Assembly: GCF_001304615.2 (NCBI RefSeq) | Contig: NZ_CP032683.1 | Coordinates: 3,162,001-3,226,000, forward strand | Direction: 5' to 3' | Source of the DNA: Methanosarcina flavescens | GTDB taxonomy: Archaea; Halobacteriota; Methanosarcinia; Methanosarcinales; Methanosarcinaceae | Length of the DNA stretch: 64,000 nt | In this document: positions 1 to 9,025 of the stretch, piece after piece | Layout: the number at the start of each line of letters is the position of its first letter | Position numbering within the stretch: position 1 is the first letter of the stretch | Position numbers and translations under genes: made by a program | Notes under the pieces: model-generated | Told to the model about the DNA's origin: nothing | Databases searched by the model: none | What the model saw: the letters and a program-made list of their open reading frames with translations, nothing else

Positions 1-3000
1 AACAATAAAAATTACACTCAAAATGCACTTTCCCAAAATGAATATCAAACCGGTTTTGTACCCGCGCCTGTAGATCTCAGTCATCTAAGCGATGTTTCAG
101 CAGGACATGTATCTGCTCCAGCTTACTATGATCTGCGAGCTCTGAACAGGGTAACAGATGTTAGAGATCAGGGTCATGAAGGAACTTGCTGGGCATTTGC
201 AACCTATGCATCTCTGGAATCATGCTTACTGCCGGAAGAGAACCGGGATTTCTCAGAAAACAATATGAAAAACCTGCTTTCTTCTGTATATCCAGAAGGT
301 TTTGACTTTACTCCGGATGAAGGCGGAAACCATCTCATGTCAACAGCCTATCTGGCTCGCTGGAACGGACCAGTGGATGAAACCGATGATCCTTATGATC
401 CTTCTAATTATTCCTCGGTCTACTCACCCACTGGATTACATGTACAGAAGCACATACGAGATGTACTCATTATTCCAGACAGGAAAAGTCCAATGGACAA
501 TGATAACATAAAATCTGTAGTCCAGAACTACGGAGCGGTATACACCACAATGTACGTCAATCCTGCCTATTATTCCCCTGATCAACGTTACTATTACTGT
601 AACAGTGTTATCTCATATCCTAATCATGCTGTGGCTATTGTTGGCTGGAATGACTCGTTTGATAAGAATCAGTTTTCCAACGTTCCGCCCGGAAATGGTG
701 CATTTATTGTAAAAAATAGCTGGGGCAAGACCTGGGGGGAGGAGGGATATTTCTATGTATCCTACTACGACACAAAACTCGGATACGATGGAAACGTTGT
801 GTTCACAGCTGGAAACACTGATGATTATGATTCCATATACCAGTATGACCCGCTCGGATGGGTCAACAGTGTTGGATATAGTAATCCTACTTGCTGGTGT
901 GCAAACATCTTTACTGCAAAATCTTATGAAGTTCTCAAAGCCGTAGGTTTCTATACAACAGACTCAAACTGCAACTATGAAATATATATATACACTGATC
1001 CAGAGTTCAGCCCCATAAGTAGAACAGGCTATGTTCTTACCCAAAGCGGTACAATTCCATTTGCAGGCTACCACACGATTCCCCTGAATTCAGGAGTTAA
1101 GCTCAAAGCAGGTCAAAAGTTTTCGGTAGTTCTGAAGCTTACAACTCATGGATATAACTTCCCGATTGCCTTTGAATATCCAAAATCAGGCTACAGTAGT
1201 AAAGCAAAAGCAAACACAGGAGAGAGCTTTATAAGTCCTGATGGAATTAAATGGGAAGACTTAACAAAACATTATCCAAATGCAAATGTATGTATCAAGG
1301 CATTCACCTATCCAATTTCGTTTCCCGTTGCAAACTTCAGTAGCAATATAAGCGAAGGTTATGTTCCATTGAATGTACAGTTTAACGACAGTTCAAGAAA
1401 TGTAACCAGATGGAACTGGGATTTTGGAGATGGAAATTATTCAACCGAGCAGAATCCAATGCATGTTTATTCCAGAACAGGAACTTATCCTGTCAACCTG
1501 ACCGCAAGCAATGATAATGGTACAGATTCAAAACTTGCTACTATAGCTGTTCTTCAACAGCCTGCTTACGCATACATTGCAAACACGGGTAGCAACACTA
1601 TCTCTGTAATTGACACCGCAAAAGACAATGTTATCACCACTGTAGAAGCAGGTGCTGGCCCTTATGGAGTTGGAGTAAGTCCGGATGGAAAAAAGGTATA
1701 TGTAGCGCACAATGACAGCAACACTGTCTCTGTAATTGACACTGCAACAAACACTGTTACAGCCACGGTGCCTGTAGGAAGGAAGCCCTGGGGAATTGCG
1801 GTCACTCCGGATGGGAAAAAGGTGTATGTGGCGAATAATCTGGATAATACTACATCTGTAATTGATACTGCAACGAACACTGTCATAGCTACGGTCCCTG
1901 CAGGAATTTATCCTTCTGGAGTTGCAGTTACACCGGATGGAACAAAGGTATATTTTGCGAGTTCACTTCACTTTGAAAACTCAACAAGCAGTATTGTTTC
2001 TGTAATTGACACTGCCACAAATGGTGTTATAGCCTCGGTGCCCGTGGGAAATGCTTCTACAGGAATTTCAGTCACCCCCGATGGAACAAAGGTATACGTG
2101 TCGAACAGTCTGGATAATACTGTCTCTGTAATTGATACGGCTACAAACAATATAATAGCCACGGTGCCTGTAGGAGACAATCCTCAGGGAAATGCCGTGA
2201 GTCCAGAAGGAAGAATGGTATATGTGGCGAACTTCGACAGCAATACCATTTCTATAGTTGACGCAGTGACAGATACTCTTATAGCCTCTGTGCCTGTAGA
2301 AGTCAACCCTATTGGCGTTTCATTCAATCCTGATGAAAATGAGGCATATGTGACGAATAGTGGTAGCAACACTGTTTCTGTTATTGACACTGCCACAAAC
2401 AGGGTTAAAACCACAATGAGTGTAGGAGAATCTCCTATTGCATTCGGGCAGTTTATAAAGCAGCCAGTACTTCCTTTTGCAAACTTCAAAAGCAATGTGA
2501 GCGAGGGTTATGCTCCGCTTTCTGTCCAGTTTACAGACCTCTCGAAAAACGCAATGGAGTGGAGCTGGGATTTTGGAGATGGAAACTATTCAACCGAGCA
2601 GAATCCAGTGCATATCTTTTCTGTACCACAAACCTATACTGTTAACCTGACAGTAAGCAATGAGAAAGGAACTGCCTCAAAGCTTGCTACAATAACTGTC
2701 ACACAACAAAGCAGCTCAAGCGACGGTGGCGACGGAAGCACCGATGGAAGCAGTGGAAGCAGTGGAAGCAGTGGAAGCAGCCGCAAAAGTGGTGGCGGCG
2801 GTGGCAGCGGCGGCGGAGGCGGTTCTCCTGAGCCTGCAAAAAATGTTGAAGTAAAAGAACTTTCTCAGGCATCTATTATAAACGGGAGATCTGTAAAGTT
2901 TGATTTTGCAAGGAATGCCACCTGTGTCGTGTATGTGAGCTTTGACGCAAAGAAAACTTTTGGCAAGACCACAACTGTTGCTGAACAGCTAAAAGGCAAA

Positions 3001-3510
3001 TCAGCTCTGGTCTCTGGACTGCCCGATGGTGAAGTTTACAAGTTCTTTAATGTCTGGGTCGGAAACGGAGGAGTTGCAACGGAAAAGAACATAGAAAGCC
3101 CTGTAGTATGCTTCAAGGTTGAGAAGTCCTGGCTTGAGGATAAGAAGATTGATCCGGTTTCGATCACTCTCAGCAGTTACATAGACAAAACATGGTCATA
3201 TCTGCCAGCGGAATTATTATCCGAAGATAGTAAATACCTGTACTTCACGGCAGAAACTCCGGGGTTCTCATCCTTTGCAATAATAGGAAAAGCCATAGAG
3301 AAAGAATCCGGAGACGAAATTGAACTTGCAACTGATATTCAGGATCCTGGGCAGGAGAGTATAGCCCTCGGAAGTAAGGATAGAATGAAATCTGAAGATA
3401 GAATGAAATCTGAAACGGGAAAAATTACAAGCATACCTGGATTTAAAGCGGTTTGTGGAATTATCAGCTTGCTGGCTATATCTCTGTATCAAAGAAGATG
3501 TAATAAGTAA
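1..3510 (+). CDS. Secreted multidomain papain-like (C1A) cysteine protease, 5' end outside window
   Basis: The frame is open from base 1 and ends at TAA 3508-3510, so the start codon and signal peptide lie outside the window. Numbering codons from base 1, the catalytic Cys is residue 63 (GTCWAFA), the His is residue 209 (NHAVAIVGW) and the Asn is residue 239 (KNSWG), which completes a papain triad. A lectin-like beta domain follows, then a PKD domain (about 440-520), seven YVTN repeats (about 521-816) that could close a seven-bladed propeller, a second PKD domain (about 820-900), a Ser/Gly-rich linker, a domain like those before PGF-type tails, and a C-terminal PGF plus hydrophobic stretch plus RR. 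That tail fits a PGF-CTERM sorting signal for archaeosortase. The protein is probably anchored at the cell surface and degrades or binds extracellular protein. A chagasin-like inhibitor of this protease class is encoded at 31152-31739. Confidence 0.9.
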   Translation, partial: NNKNYTQNALSQNEYQTGFVPAPVDLSHLSDVSAGHVSAPAYYDLRALNRVTDVRDQGHEGTCWAFATYASLESCLLPEENRDFSENNMKNLLSSVYPEGFDFTPDEGGNHLMSTAYLARWNGPVDETDDPYDPSNYSSVYSPTGLHVQKHIRDVLIIPDRKSPMDNDNIKSVVQNYGAVYTTMYVNPAYYSPDQRYYYCNSVISYPNHAVAIVGWNDSFDKNQFSNVPPGNGAFIVKNSWGKTWGEEGYFYVSYYDTKLGYDGNVVFTAGNTDDYDSIYQYDPLGWVNSVGYSNPTCWCANIFTAKSYEVLKAVGFYTTDSNCNYEIYIYTDPEFSPISRTGYVLTQSGTIPFAGYHTIPLNSGVKLKAGQKFSVVLKLTTHGYNFPIAFEYPKSGYSSKAKANTGESFISPDGIKWEDLTKHYPNANVCIKAFTYPISFPVANFSSNISEGYVPLNVQFNDSSRNVTRWNWDFGDGNYSTEQNPMHVYSRTGTYPVNLTASNDNGTDSKLATIAVLQQPAYAYIANTGSNTISVIDTAKDNVITTVEAGAGPYGVGVSPDGKKVYVAHNDSNTVSVIDTATNTVTATVPVGRKPWGIAVTPDGKKVYVANNLDNTTSVIDTATNTVIATVPAGIYPSGVAVTPDGTKVYFASSLHFENSTSSIVSVIDTATNGVIASVPVGNASTGISVTPDGTKVYVSNSLDNTVSVIDTATNNIIATVPVGDNPQGNAVSPEGRMVYVANFDSNTISIVDAVTDTLIASVPVEVNPIGVSFNPDENEAYVTNSGSNTVSVIDTATNRVKTTMSVGESPIAFGQFIKQPVLPFANFKSNVSEGYAPLSVQFTDLSKNAMEWSWDFGDGNYSTEQNPVHIFSVPQTYTVNLTVSNEKGTASKLATITVTQQSSSSDGGDGSTDGSSGSSGSSGSSRKSGGGGGSGGGGGSPEPAKNVEVKELSQASIINGRSVKFDFARNATCVVYVSFDAKKTFGKTTTVAEQLKGKSALVSGLPDGEVYKFFNVWVGNGGVATEKNIESPVVCFKVEKSWLEDKKIDPVSITLSSYIDKTWSYLPAELLSEDSKYLYFTAETPGFSSFAIIGKAIEKESGDEIELATDIQDPGQESIALGSKDRMKSEDRMKSETGKITSIPGFKAVCGIISLLAISLYQRRCNK

Positions 3511-3846
3511 AACAGTAATTAAAATAGTAATGAGCGATTAAGTCTGTCATAAATGGGTGGTTAATCCACCTGATATTTTTTTAGAATCTGATATTTTTTA
3601 GGATATCTCGCTGTTGTGAAGCTTATAATTGATCGTTGAATAAACGGGCTATTGGTATTGTTTTCTTCAAATACATGCTATCACATAACCTGATAAGTGC
3701 AACATTAAAGAAAAATTTATTTAATTGCCACCACATATCTTAGTTCAGTTATATCCTCTTCTTTTCGTGTCATAAACTTAGATGTCCTTTACTGATAGTC
3801 GAGATCTGGATAATAATGTGAAAGATATAATCCGGACTGATGCCTG

Positions 3847-5642
3847 GTGAACTCCTTGGATAGAAAAATAAAATTTAAAGTAATGAGAACCTCCTGTATT
3901 TTTGCAGGTATATTATGCCTTGTTCTCGTCTGCCAGATAGCTGCAGCAGGCTCTTCTAATTGCCTGGACAACACAAAAAAGATAGCAGTATATCTTCCTT
4001 CAACTGATGTCGTGGCTCATGATCCAATATGTACTGCAGTGTTTTTTGAATACGACCTCGATTATCTTACAGACTCTACAATCACATCGAATCTCACTAA
4101 AAAGAACTACGAGCTGCTTCTTGTTCCTGATAAGCATATGTCAGACAAAGCTGCTACAGCTGTAAACAAGTACCTGAACAGTGGGGGTAAAGTCTGGTTT
4201 TTTGCCGATCCAAGATTGAAACCAGACGATTCGATGTCGGACTATAGGATCAATATATTAGGGAAGCCCAGTGAAATCTGGATTAGCCATAATAGTAATT
4301 TTACTGTAGACAATACCGACCCGATAACAAACGGTTTATCCAGATCATACAGATCCCTGAGCACAACCAATAAATCCACATACACGAGGTCGTTCAATCC
4401 TGACAGCGGCAATATATCGGGATTCAAATACAAAGTTCTGGCATCAGTATGCAAAGATGGGGATGTGCTCATCCGGTTCGAGAATACAAAAACGGGAGCT
4501 AAAGTCATCTATTCAAACGAAAACATGTTCATATCGGGCGGCTCGTGCAACTATTTCAATAAAGATACAGAAACCCGCCTGTTCCAGAACAGCAAAAACT
4601 GGATTCTCGGGCTTGACAAGAACACATATGGCATAAGCATCACCTATCCTAAAGGCGACAAACAGGTAACTGTGACAATAGATGATGTTATGGGGGCAGA
4701 TAAAGAAATTCCAAAAACCCCAACTTTTTCGAGATGGAAAAGAGTAAGAAGCTTGCAAACGTGCAGGACATGAACACTTTCTTCATAGTTCCGGAATCAC
4801 AAACATCAAAATCCGGGCTTGCCTATTTTTCTAATTACGGGGATACGCACACGATCCATCCACACAGGATTACGGATTGGGGAGCAGATTTTACAGTAGC
4901 TCAGTTCCAGAAAAATATTACAAAGGCTGAATCAATAATGAACAAGGCTGCCGGCGTGTCAAACTATGGCTTTTCATCAATCCGGTTTCCCAATACAGCC
5001 GCATCCATTCCGGCTTATCAGGCTGCATCGAATGCAGGGTTCATAATCGACAGCACCTACGGATACTACACCAGCATGACTGCCCTTGGAGATACGCAGT
5101 CAAATTACGTATTTTTCCCGAAGCAGAAGATTCTGTACGGAAAAGAGACAAACACCATCGAGATGGAAGTTCCGGCATATTTCGATATAAGTCCCCGTAA
5201 TGCAAACGACTTTTATAAGAAAAATGCAGCCTGTATGAAGCATTTCAAAGAAATCAATTTCCCGGCGAACTTTATTATAGCAGGTCATATTCAGGGCATG
5301 ATGACAAAACCAGACCTGTTTTCAAACATGTCGAAAACCCTGGATTATGTAAGTAAGAACTCAGGCTATACTGTATTTTCGACGCTTGACCAGATTGCAA
5401 AATATAACTCTTTGAAATCCGCAAAAATTCAGGCATATAACACTCCAAAAGGAGTTATTGTTGGCATTACCACCTCAAAACAAATTGATAACTTTACAAT
5501 TAAGCTGACAAATATCAAAAAAGGTTTTAAGGCTCAGTATGACGGGACAGATAACTGTAATGTGATCCATGCAGATGGTGTTTATTATGTGTACCATACA
5601 GTTAGTCCGGGAACCCATCAAATAACTGTGACTGTTGTTTAA
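3847..5642 (+). pseudogene. Secreted polysaccharide deacetylase-like protein, split by a one-base frameshift
   Basis: Two overlapping frames together make one protein. The first (to 4773) has a signal peptide, a ThuA/GATase-like alpha-beta domain and ends in a NodB-type start (VTVTIDDVMG). The second (from about 4734 to 5642) continues with the metal-binding-like HTIHPH motif, SSIRFP and a deacetylase-like C-terminus. Adding one T to the T5 run at 4725-4729 would give a continuous TFFEMEKSKK junction. The start is uncertain: GTG 3847, TTG 3856 (preceded by GGTGA) or ATG 3883 are in frame. Known relatives remove acyl groups from cell-wall or exopolysaccharides. A sequencing error cannot be told from a real mutation here. 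Confidence 0.7.
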
Positions 5643-5779
5643 CTGAGTATTTAAGGCTCAGTTCTTTTCTTTTAGAGAACGATACAGGCCAGGATTAAAT
5701 TGTCAGACAGAAAACAAATCATGTTCTGAACATTGTTAAACCAGATATAACCTGAAATAGCAGAGATACAAATTATACC

Positions 5780-6592
5780 TTACCTAACAAGTAAGTATAA
5801 TTCAGTATCAATCCTTTCCTTTAAATATGGAAAGAATAGCTGATCAAACATTTGTTTTACTATTTTAACAATTGCTTCAGCAGTTGCTAAATATTTTTCA
5901 ATTTCTTCACTACTTATTGGTATCATTTTTCCCAAATTACACTCGATTCCACTTTGAGTGAGAAATTTTTTATCTACCAATCCATTATTGTGGACAATAG
6001 CATGTCTTTTATGCATAATAATTTTCAATTCTGAATAAATTTCCTCGTTGAATAGAGATTTCAAATCGACATTTAATTCTTCTTTAAATATCCTATCCAT
6101 CTTTCCTATATTAAGGAACTCATTTTTTGATTCTTTGTAAAATTTAGATATTAATGAATGTTCGTTTTTTACGAATTTTAAATTCATGCCGATAGCAAAA
6201 ATGTCTCTAAAGAATACTTCAAATCCCGTTGCAAGATTTACAACACATTGTTCTAACAATACTCTTTGAACTTTTTCCACTGTTGTATTTTCATTGATAG
6301 ATAAATTGGTAACTGAAAGTTTGTGAAGAATACGGACTTTTTCCAGACTATAATGAATTTTATAAAAAGGATCGGATTCGTAGCAAATTCCACAATATTT
6401 AGGATTAACACCCATAGTAATAAGAGATTCCGTAATCATAGAAAGCATATAAAAATTGTTACAGTATGGACACATTCTAACAAAATGTGTACGATCTGGT
6501 TCTGATTGAATTTTTTTTTCAACTTTCATTTTCATATATGGACTAACTGTATTTAAATAGTGATCATCTATCTTTATCCAAAAGCTATCCAT
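5780..6592 (-). CDS. Zinc-ribbon / HEPN-like protein
   Basis: This 270-residue protein has four Cys in two CxxC pairs (residues 41/44 and 67/70), which should form a zinc ribbon. A helical C-terminal part carries RHAIVHN near residues 195-200. That matches the R-x4-H motif of HEPN domains, many of which are RNases in toxin-antitoxin and antiviral systems. No antitoxin-like partner is adjacent. The next genes on the same strand are the two Mrr-like nucleases, 545 bases upstream, so it may belong to the same defence-like island. Lys/Ile/Asn-rich codon use is stronger than in the housekeeping genes of the window. HEPN assignment rests on motif and helical context only. Confidence 0.6.
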   Translation of the reverse strand: MDSFWIKIDDHYLNTVSPYMKMKVEKKIQSEPDRTHFVRMCPYCNNFYMLSMITESLITMGVNPKYCGICYESDPFYKIHYSLEKVRILHKLSVTNLSINENTTVEKVQRVLLEQCVVNLATGFEVFFRDIFAIGMNLKFVKNEHSLISKFYKESKNEFLNIGKMDRIFKEELNVDLKSLFNEEIYSELKIIMHKRHAIVHNNGLVDKKFLTQSGIECNLGKMIPISSEEIEKYLATAEAIVKIVKQMFDQLFFPYLKERIDTELYLLVR

Positions 6593-7136
6593 AAATTCAC
6601 CAATTAGTTTAATATTTGACTATAATTAAAAATAATAGTTTTTTTATAAGTTAAACCAGATGTCCTAAAGCTCAAAAGGCTGTCTATTTAACTTTTCCAT
6701 TTTTTTTCTCTGCTACACTAAGGATAGTAGTAGATAGAATTTATCGCTATGACTAAAATACCAATAAATAAGATAATCATTAGGATATCCAGAACCAATT
6801 ATTGAAATGGTATCCGATAAGAGTTATCAAGACCTATAACTGACCACAATAATAATCTAAATACTAACTTTTAATTACCAATTAAATTTTTCAATATTTC
6901 TATTTTTGAGTACAATTGTAAGATATTAAGGAGCATATTGATAAGATTTATTTGTATCCGTTAGATTTTTCTCCAAATAATATTGTTACAATGTACTGTA
7001 ATTGATCATATCTTCTGCATTCCATATGATGCAGAATAGCCGAATTTAGAAAAGTATAGTATGAAAAGATTAAAAAAATAAGAGGTTTTAAATTCACTCA
7101 ACTACATGAGTTTTATCAATATTAAAAAAGAAATTA
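6593..7136. other. AT-rich intergenic region with one hairpin
   Basis: No coding sequence is supported in these 544 bases. The only clear structure is an 8-bp inverted repeat at 7013-7036 (TTCTGCAT / ATGCAGAA, 8-base loop), about 100 bases beyond the stop of the Mrr-like gene at 7137. It could help end transcription of that operon. Confidence 0.5.
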
Positions 7137-7937
7137 TTACATGCCAAAATTATCTAATATTTGATCATATGACTGTTCAAGCATACAGATCCTGCCGTCT
7201 TTCCCTAATCCGAAGTCGAGAGCGATCGCAAATGGTCGATTAAAATCTTTCGCAGTGTCGCAAAGTGCTATCAAATGTTGTCGACTAACCCCAAAAACAG
7301 TACAATTCTCTACCCCATCGGCTTTTAATACTCTTTCAGCAGACTTTTTCGATATGAATAATGCTATCGCCCCATTAAGTGTCGTCTCCTCATGAGGATA
7401 ATATCTCGACATATATAGTGCTACCTTTTTACTAGGTGAATAATATGTACCTTTATTTTTCCCATCTTCAGTTACTTCCATAATAGTCCAATATGGATCT
7501 CCATATGTATTTTCGTCTGGCAGAAGCCATTTCACATGGTTAAGAGTTAGTGGATATATATTTGGCAAATCTTCAGTAGTTATTAGCTCTATTCCATAGA
7601 ATTTTGCTTCTAGTTTAGCTCCTTTTTGGTATCCATTCGCAGCGATCATAAAACCAGTCTTAATGTTGCAACCATCAAGTTTTGACTTAAAAGCGTCGAG
7701 CTTTTCTTTTTCTACATTTTTATTGTAATTTTTGCATTCAATTGCGACTTTGTGAGTTACTCCTGCTATTTCAACTTCAAAAAAAACATCGAACTCATGT
7801 AGGGCTCCAGATTTTGCTCTTTCTTTGTGGTTCTTTATTATTTTGAAATTTTTTAAATGCTCGTTTTGCAACAGAATTGAGTAAACGTTTTCAACATAAT
7901 TCTCTAACTCCTTACCTGCTTCTTGCGACTTAGACAT
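7137..7937 (-). CDS. Mrr-like restriction endonuclease-fold protein, copy 2
   Basis: This 266-residue protein has an N-terminal PD-(D/E)xK nuclease fold. EFDVFFEV supplies the acidic residue and AIECKNYNK supplies the E-x-K, the arrangement of Mrr-type nucleases. The C-terminal half (from PYWTIMEVTEDGK) holds FISKKSAERVLKADG and VFGVSRQHL, a domain I do not recognise but which its neighbour shares. A strong AAGGAGGAAAT ribosome site precedes ATG 7937. It lies 60 bases downstream of its paralogue on the same strand, so the two are probably co-transcribed, opposite the STAND-TPR gene at 9026. Mrr-type enzymes cut modified or foreign DNA; a role as effector in anti-phage defence is inferred. Confidence 0.7.
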   Translation of the reverse strand: MSKSQEAGKELENYVENVYSILLQNEHLKNFKIIKNHKERAKSGALHEFDVFFEVEIAGVTHKVAIECKNYNKNVEKEKLDAFKSKLDGCNIKTGFMIAANGYQKGAKLEAKFYGIELITTEDLPNIYPLTLNHVKWLLPDENTYGDPYWTIMEVTEDGKNKGTYYSPSKKVALYMSRYYPHEETTLNGAIALFISKKSAERVLKADGVENCTVFGVSRQHLIALCDTAKDFNRPFAIALDFGLGKDGRICMLEQSYDQILDNFGM

Positions 7938-7997
7938 ATTTCCTCCTTAGTAAATCTTGAAACTATATTCTTCCATAAGAAAGACACAAAAAAAATA

Positions 7998-8801
7998 TTA
8001 TTCCAAATCATATTCAGCTAAAATTTCATCGTATGAGTGTTTTACCGCAAAGAGACATCCATTTGAGTCAAGTGACAAAACGCTGCAGATTAGTAATTCG
8101 CATTTAAAAAACTGTGACAGGAGACAAATCCATTTCAATTGTTGTCGACTAACTCCAAAAACAGCACAATCCTTTGCCCCATCGGCTTCTAATGCTCTCT
8201 CAGCAGTCTTTTTTGATATGAATAAGAATATTGGCCTGTATCGCTCGTGGACGATAATTTCTAACACATTGAACTCGTCGCCATTGAGTGAATAATATGA
8301 ACCTGTATTTTTCCCATCTTTAGTTACTCTCATAATAGTCCAAAATGGGTCACCATGTACACTTGAGTCTGGCACAGCACAGGCAGTGTGTAAAAACAAT
8401 AGTCCTGGTATATTTGGTAACTGATCATCAGTTATCAGTTTTATATTATTAAGATCCGCAAATTTTTTTGCTCCTGCATTATAGCTTTTAGTAGCTAGAA
8501 TAAAACCAGTAATATTATTGCATTCATTAAGTTTAGACTTAAAATCTCTGACCATTTCTTCTGTTATTCTTTTATTATAATATTTGCATTCTATTGCAGC
8601 TTTAATGGATACTCCCGCTATTTTAACCTCATAAAAAACATCAAATTTATGCTCAAACCCACCCTGTCCAATTTCGACGTGATTCTTTTCAATTTTGAAA
8701 TTTTTTAAATTATCATTTTTTAACATACGTTCGAAAACGCTTACAATATAATCCTCTAGCTCTTGCTCATTCTCTTCCCACTTATACATTTGCTTAGACA
8801 T
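7998..8801 (-). CDS. Mrr-like restriction endonuclease-fold protein, copy 1
   Basis: This 267-residue paralogue of the gene at 7137-7937 aligns along its whole length. The nuclease residues are KFDVFYEV and AIECKYYNK. The shared C-terminal domain (PFWTIMRVTKDGKNTG, FISKKTAERALEADG, VFGVSRQQL) is more diverged towards the end. The start ATG at 8801 follows the same AGGAGGAAAT site as copy 2, so a tandem gene duplication that included the leader is likely. It is first in the operon and faces the STAND ATPase gene across a 224-base divergent promoter region. Two different but related nucleases may form a heteromer or recognise different targets; this is inference. Confidence 0.7.
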   Translation of the reverse strand: MSKQMYKWEENEQELEDYIVSVFERMLKNDNLKNFKIEKNHVEIGQGGFEHKFDVFYEVKIAGVSIKAAIECKYYNKRITEEMVRDFKSKLNECNNITGFILATKSYNAGAKKFADLNNIKLITDDQLPNIPGLLFLHTACAVPDSSVHGDPFWTIMRVTKDGKNTGSYYSLNGDEFNVLEIIVHERYRPIFLFISKKTAERALEADGAKDCAVFGVSRQQLKWICLLSQFFKCELLICSVLSLDSNGCLFAVKHSYDEILAEYDLE

Positions 8802-8940
8802 ATTTCCTCCTTAGTTCCGACATATTCACTTTTATTCGAAAAGCATTGATAATACAGGATTTATAAAAAAAGTCTTTTTCTGTATTTTCTGGGTATTTGA
8901 TAAAGAGAAAGGAAATACATAACTATTCTGTTTTTATTTA

Positions 8941-8952
8941 AAACTTATATAG
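8941..8952 (+). promoter_or_regulatory. Putative archaeal TATA box for the STAND-TPR gene
   Basis: AAACTTATATAG lies 74 bases before the ATG at 9026, within the divergent spacer. Position and composition fit an archaeal BRE/TATA element with a leader of about 45-50 bases. It has not been checked against transcript data. Confidence 0.4.
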
Positions 8953-9025
8953 TATTGGGATTATAAATTTTTTCAACAGAAGTTTTGAAGTAAAAATGGG
9001 AATTAAGCTAGTGGAGATTTTATAA

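Noticed and set aside
1528-2495. Minus-strand open frames over the YVTN repeats
   Set aside because: They mirror the repeated plus-strand propeller codons and have no ribosome site or independent composition.
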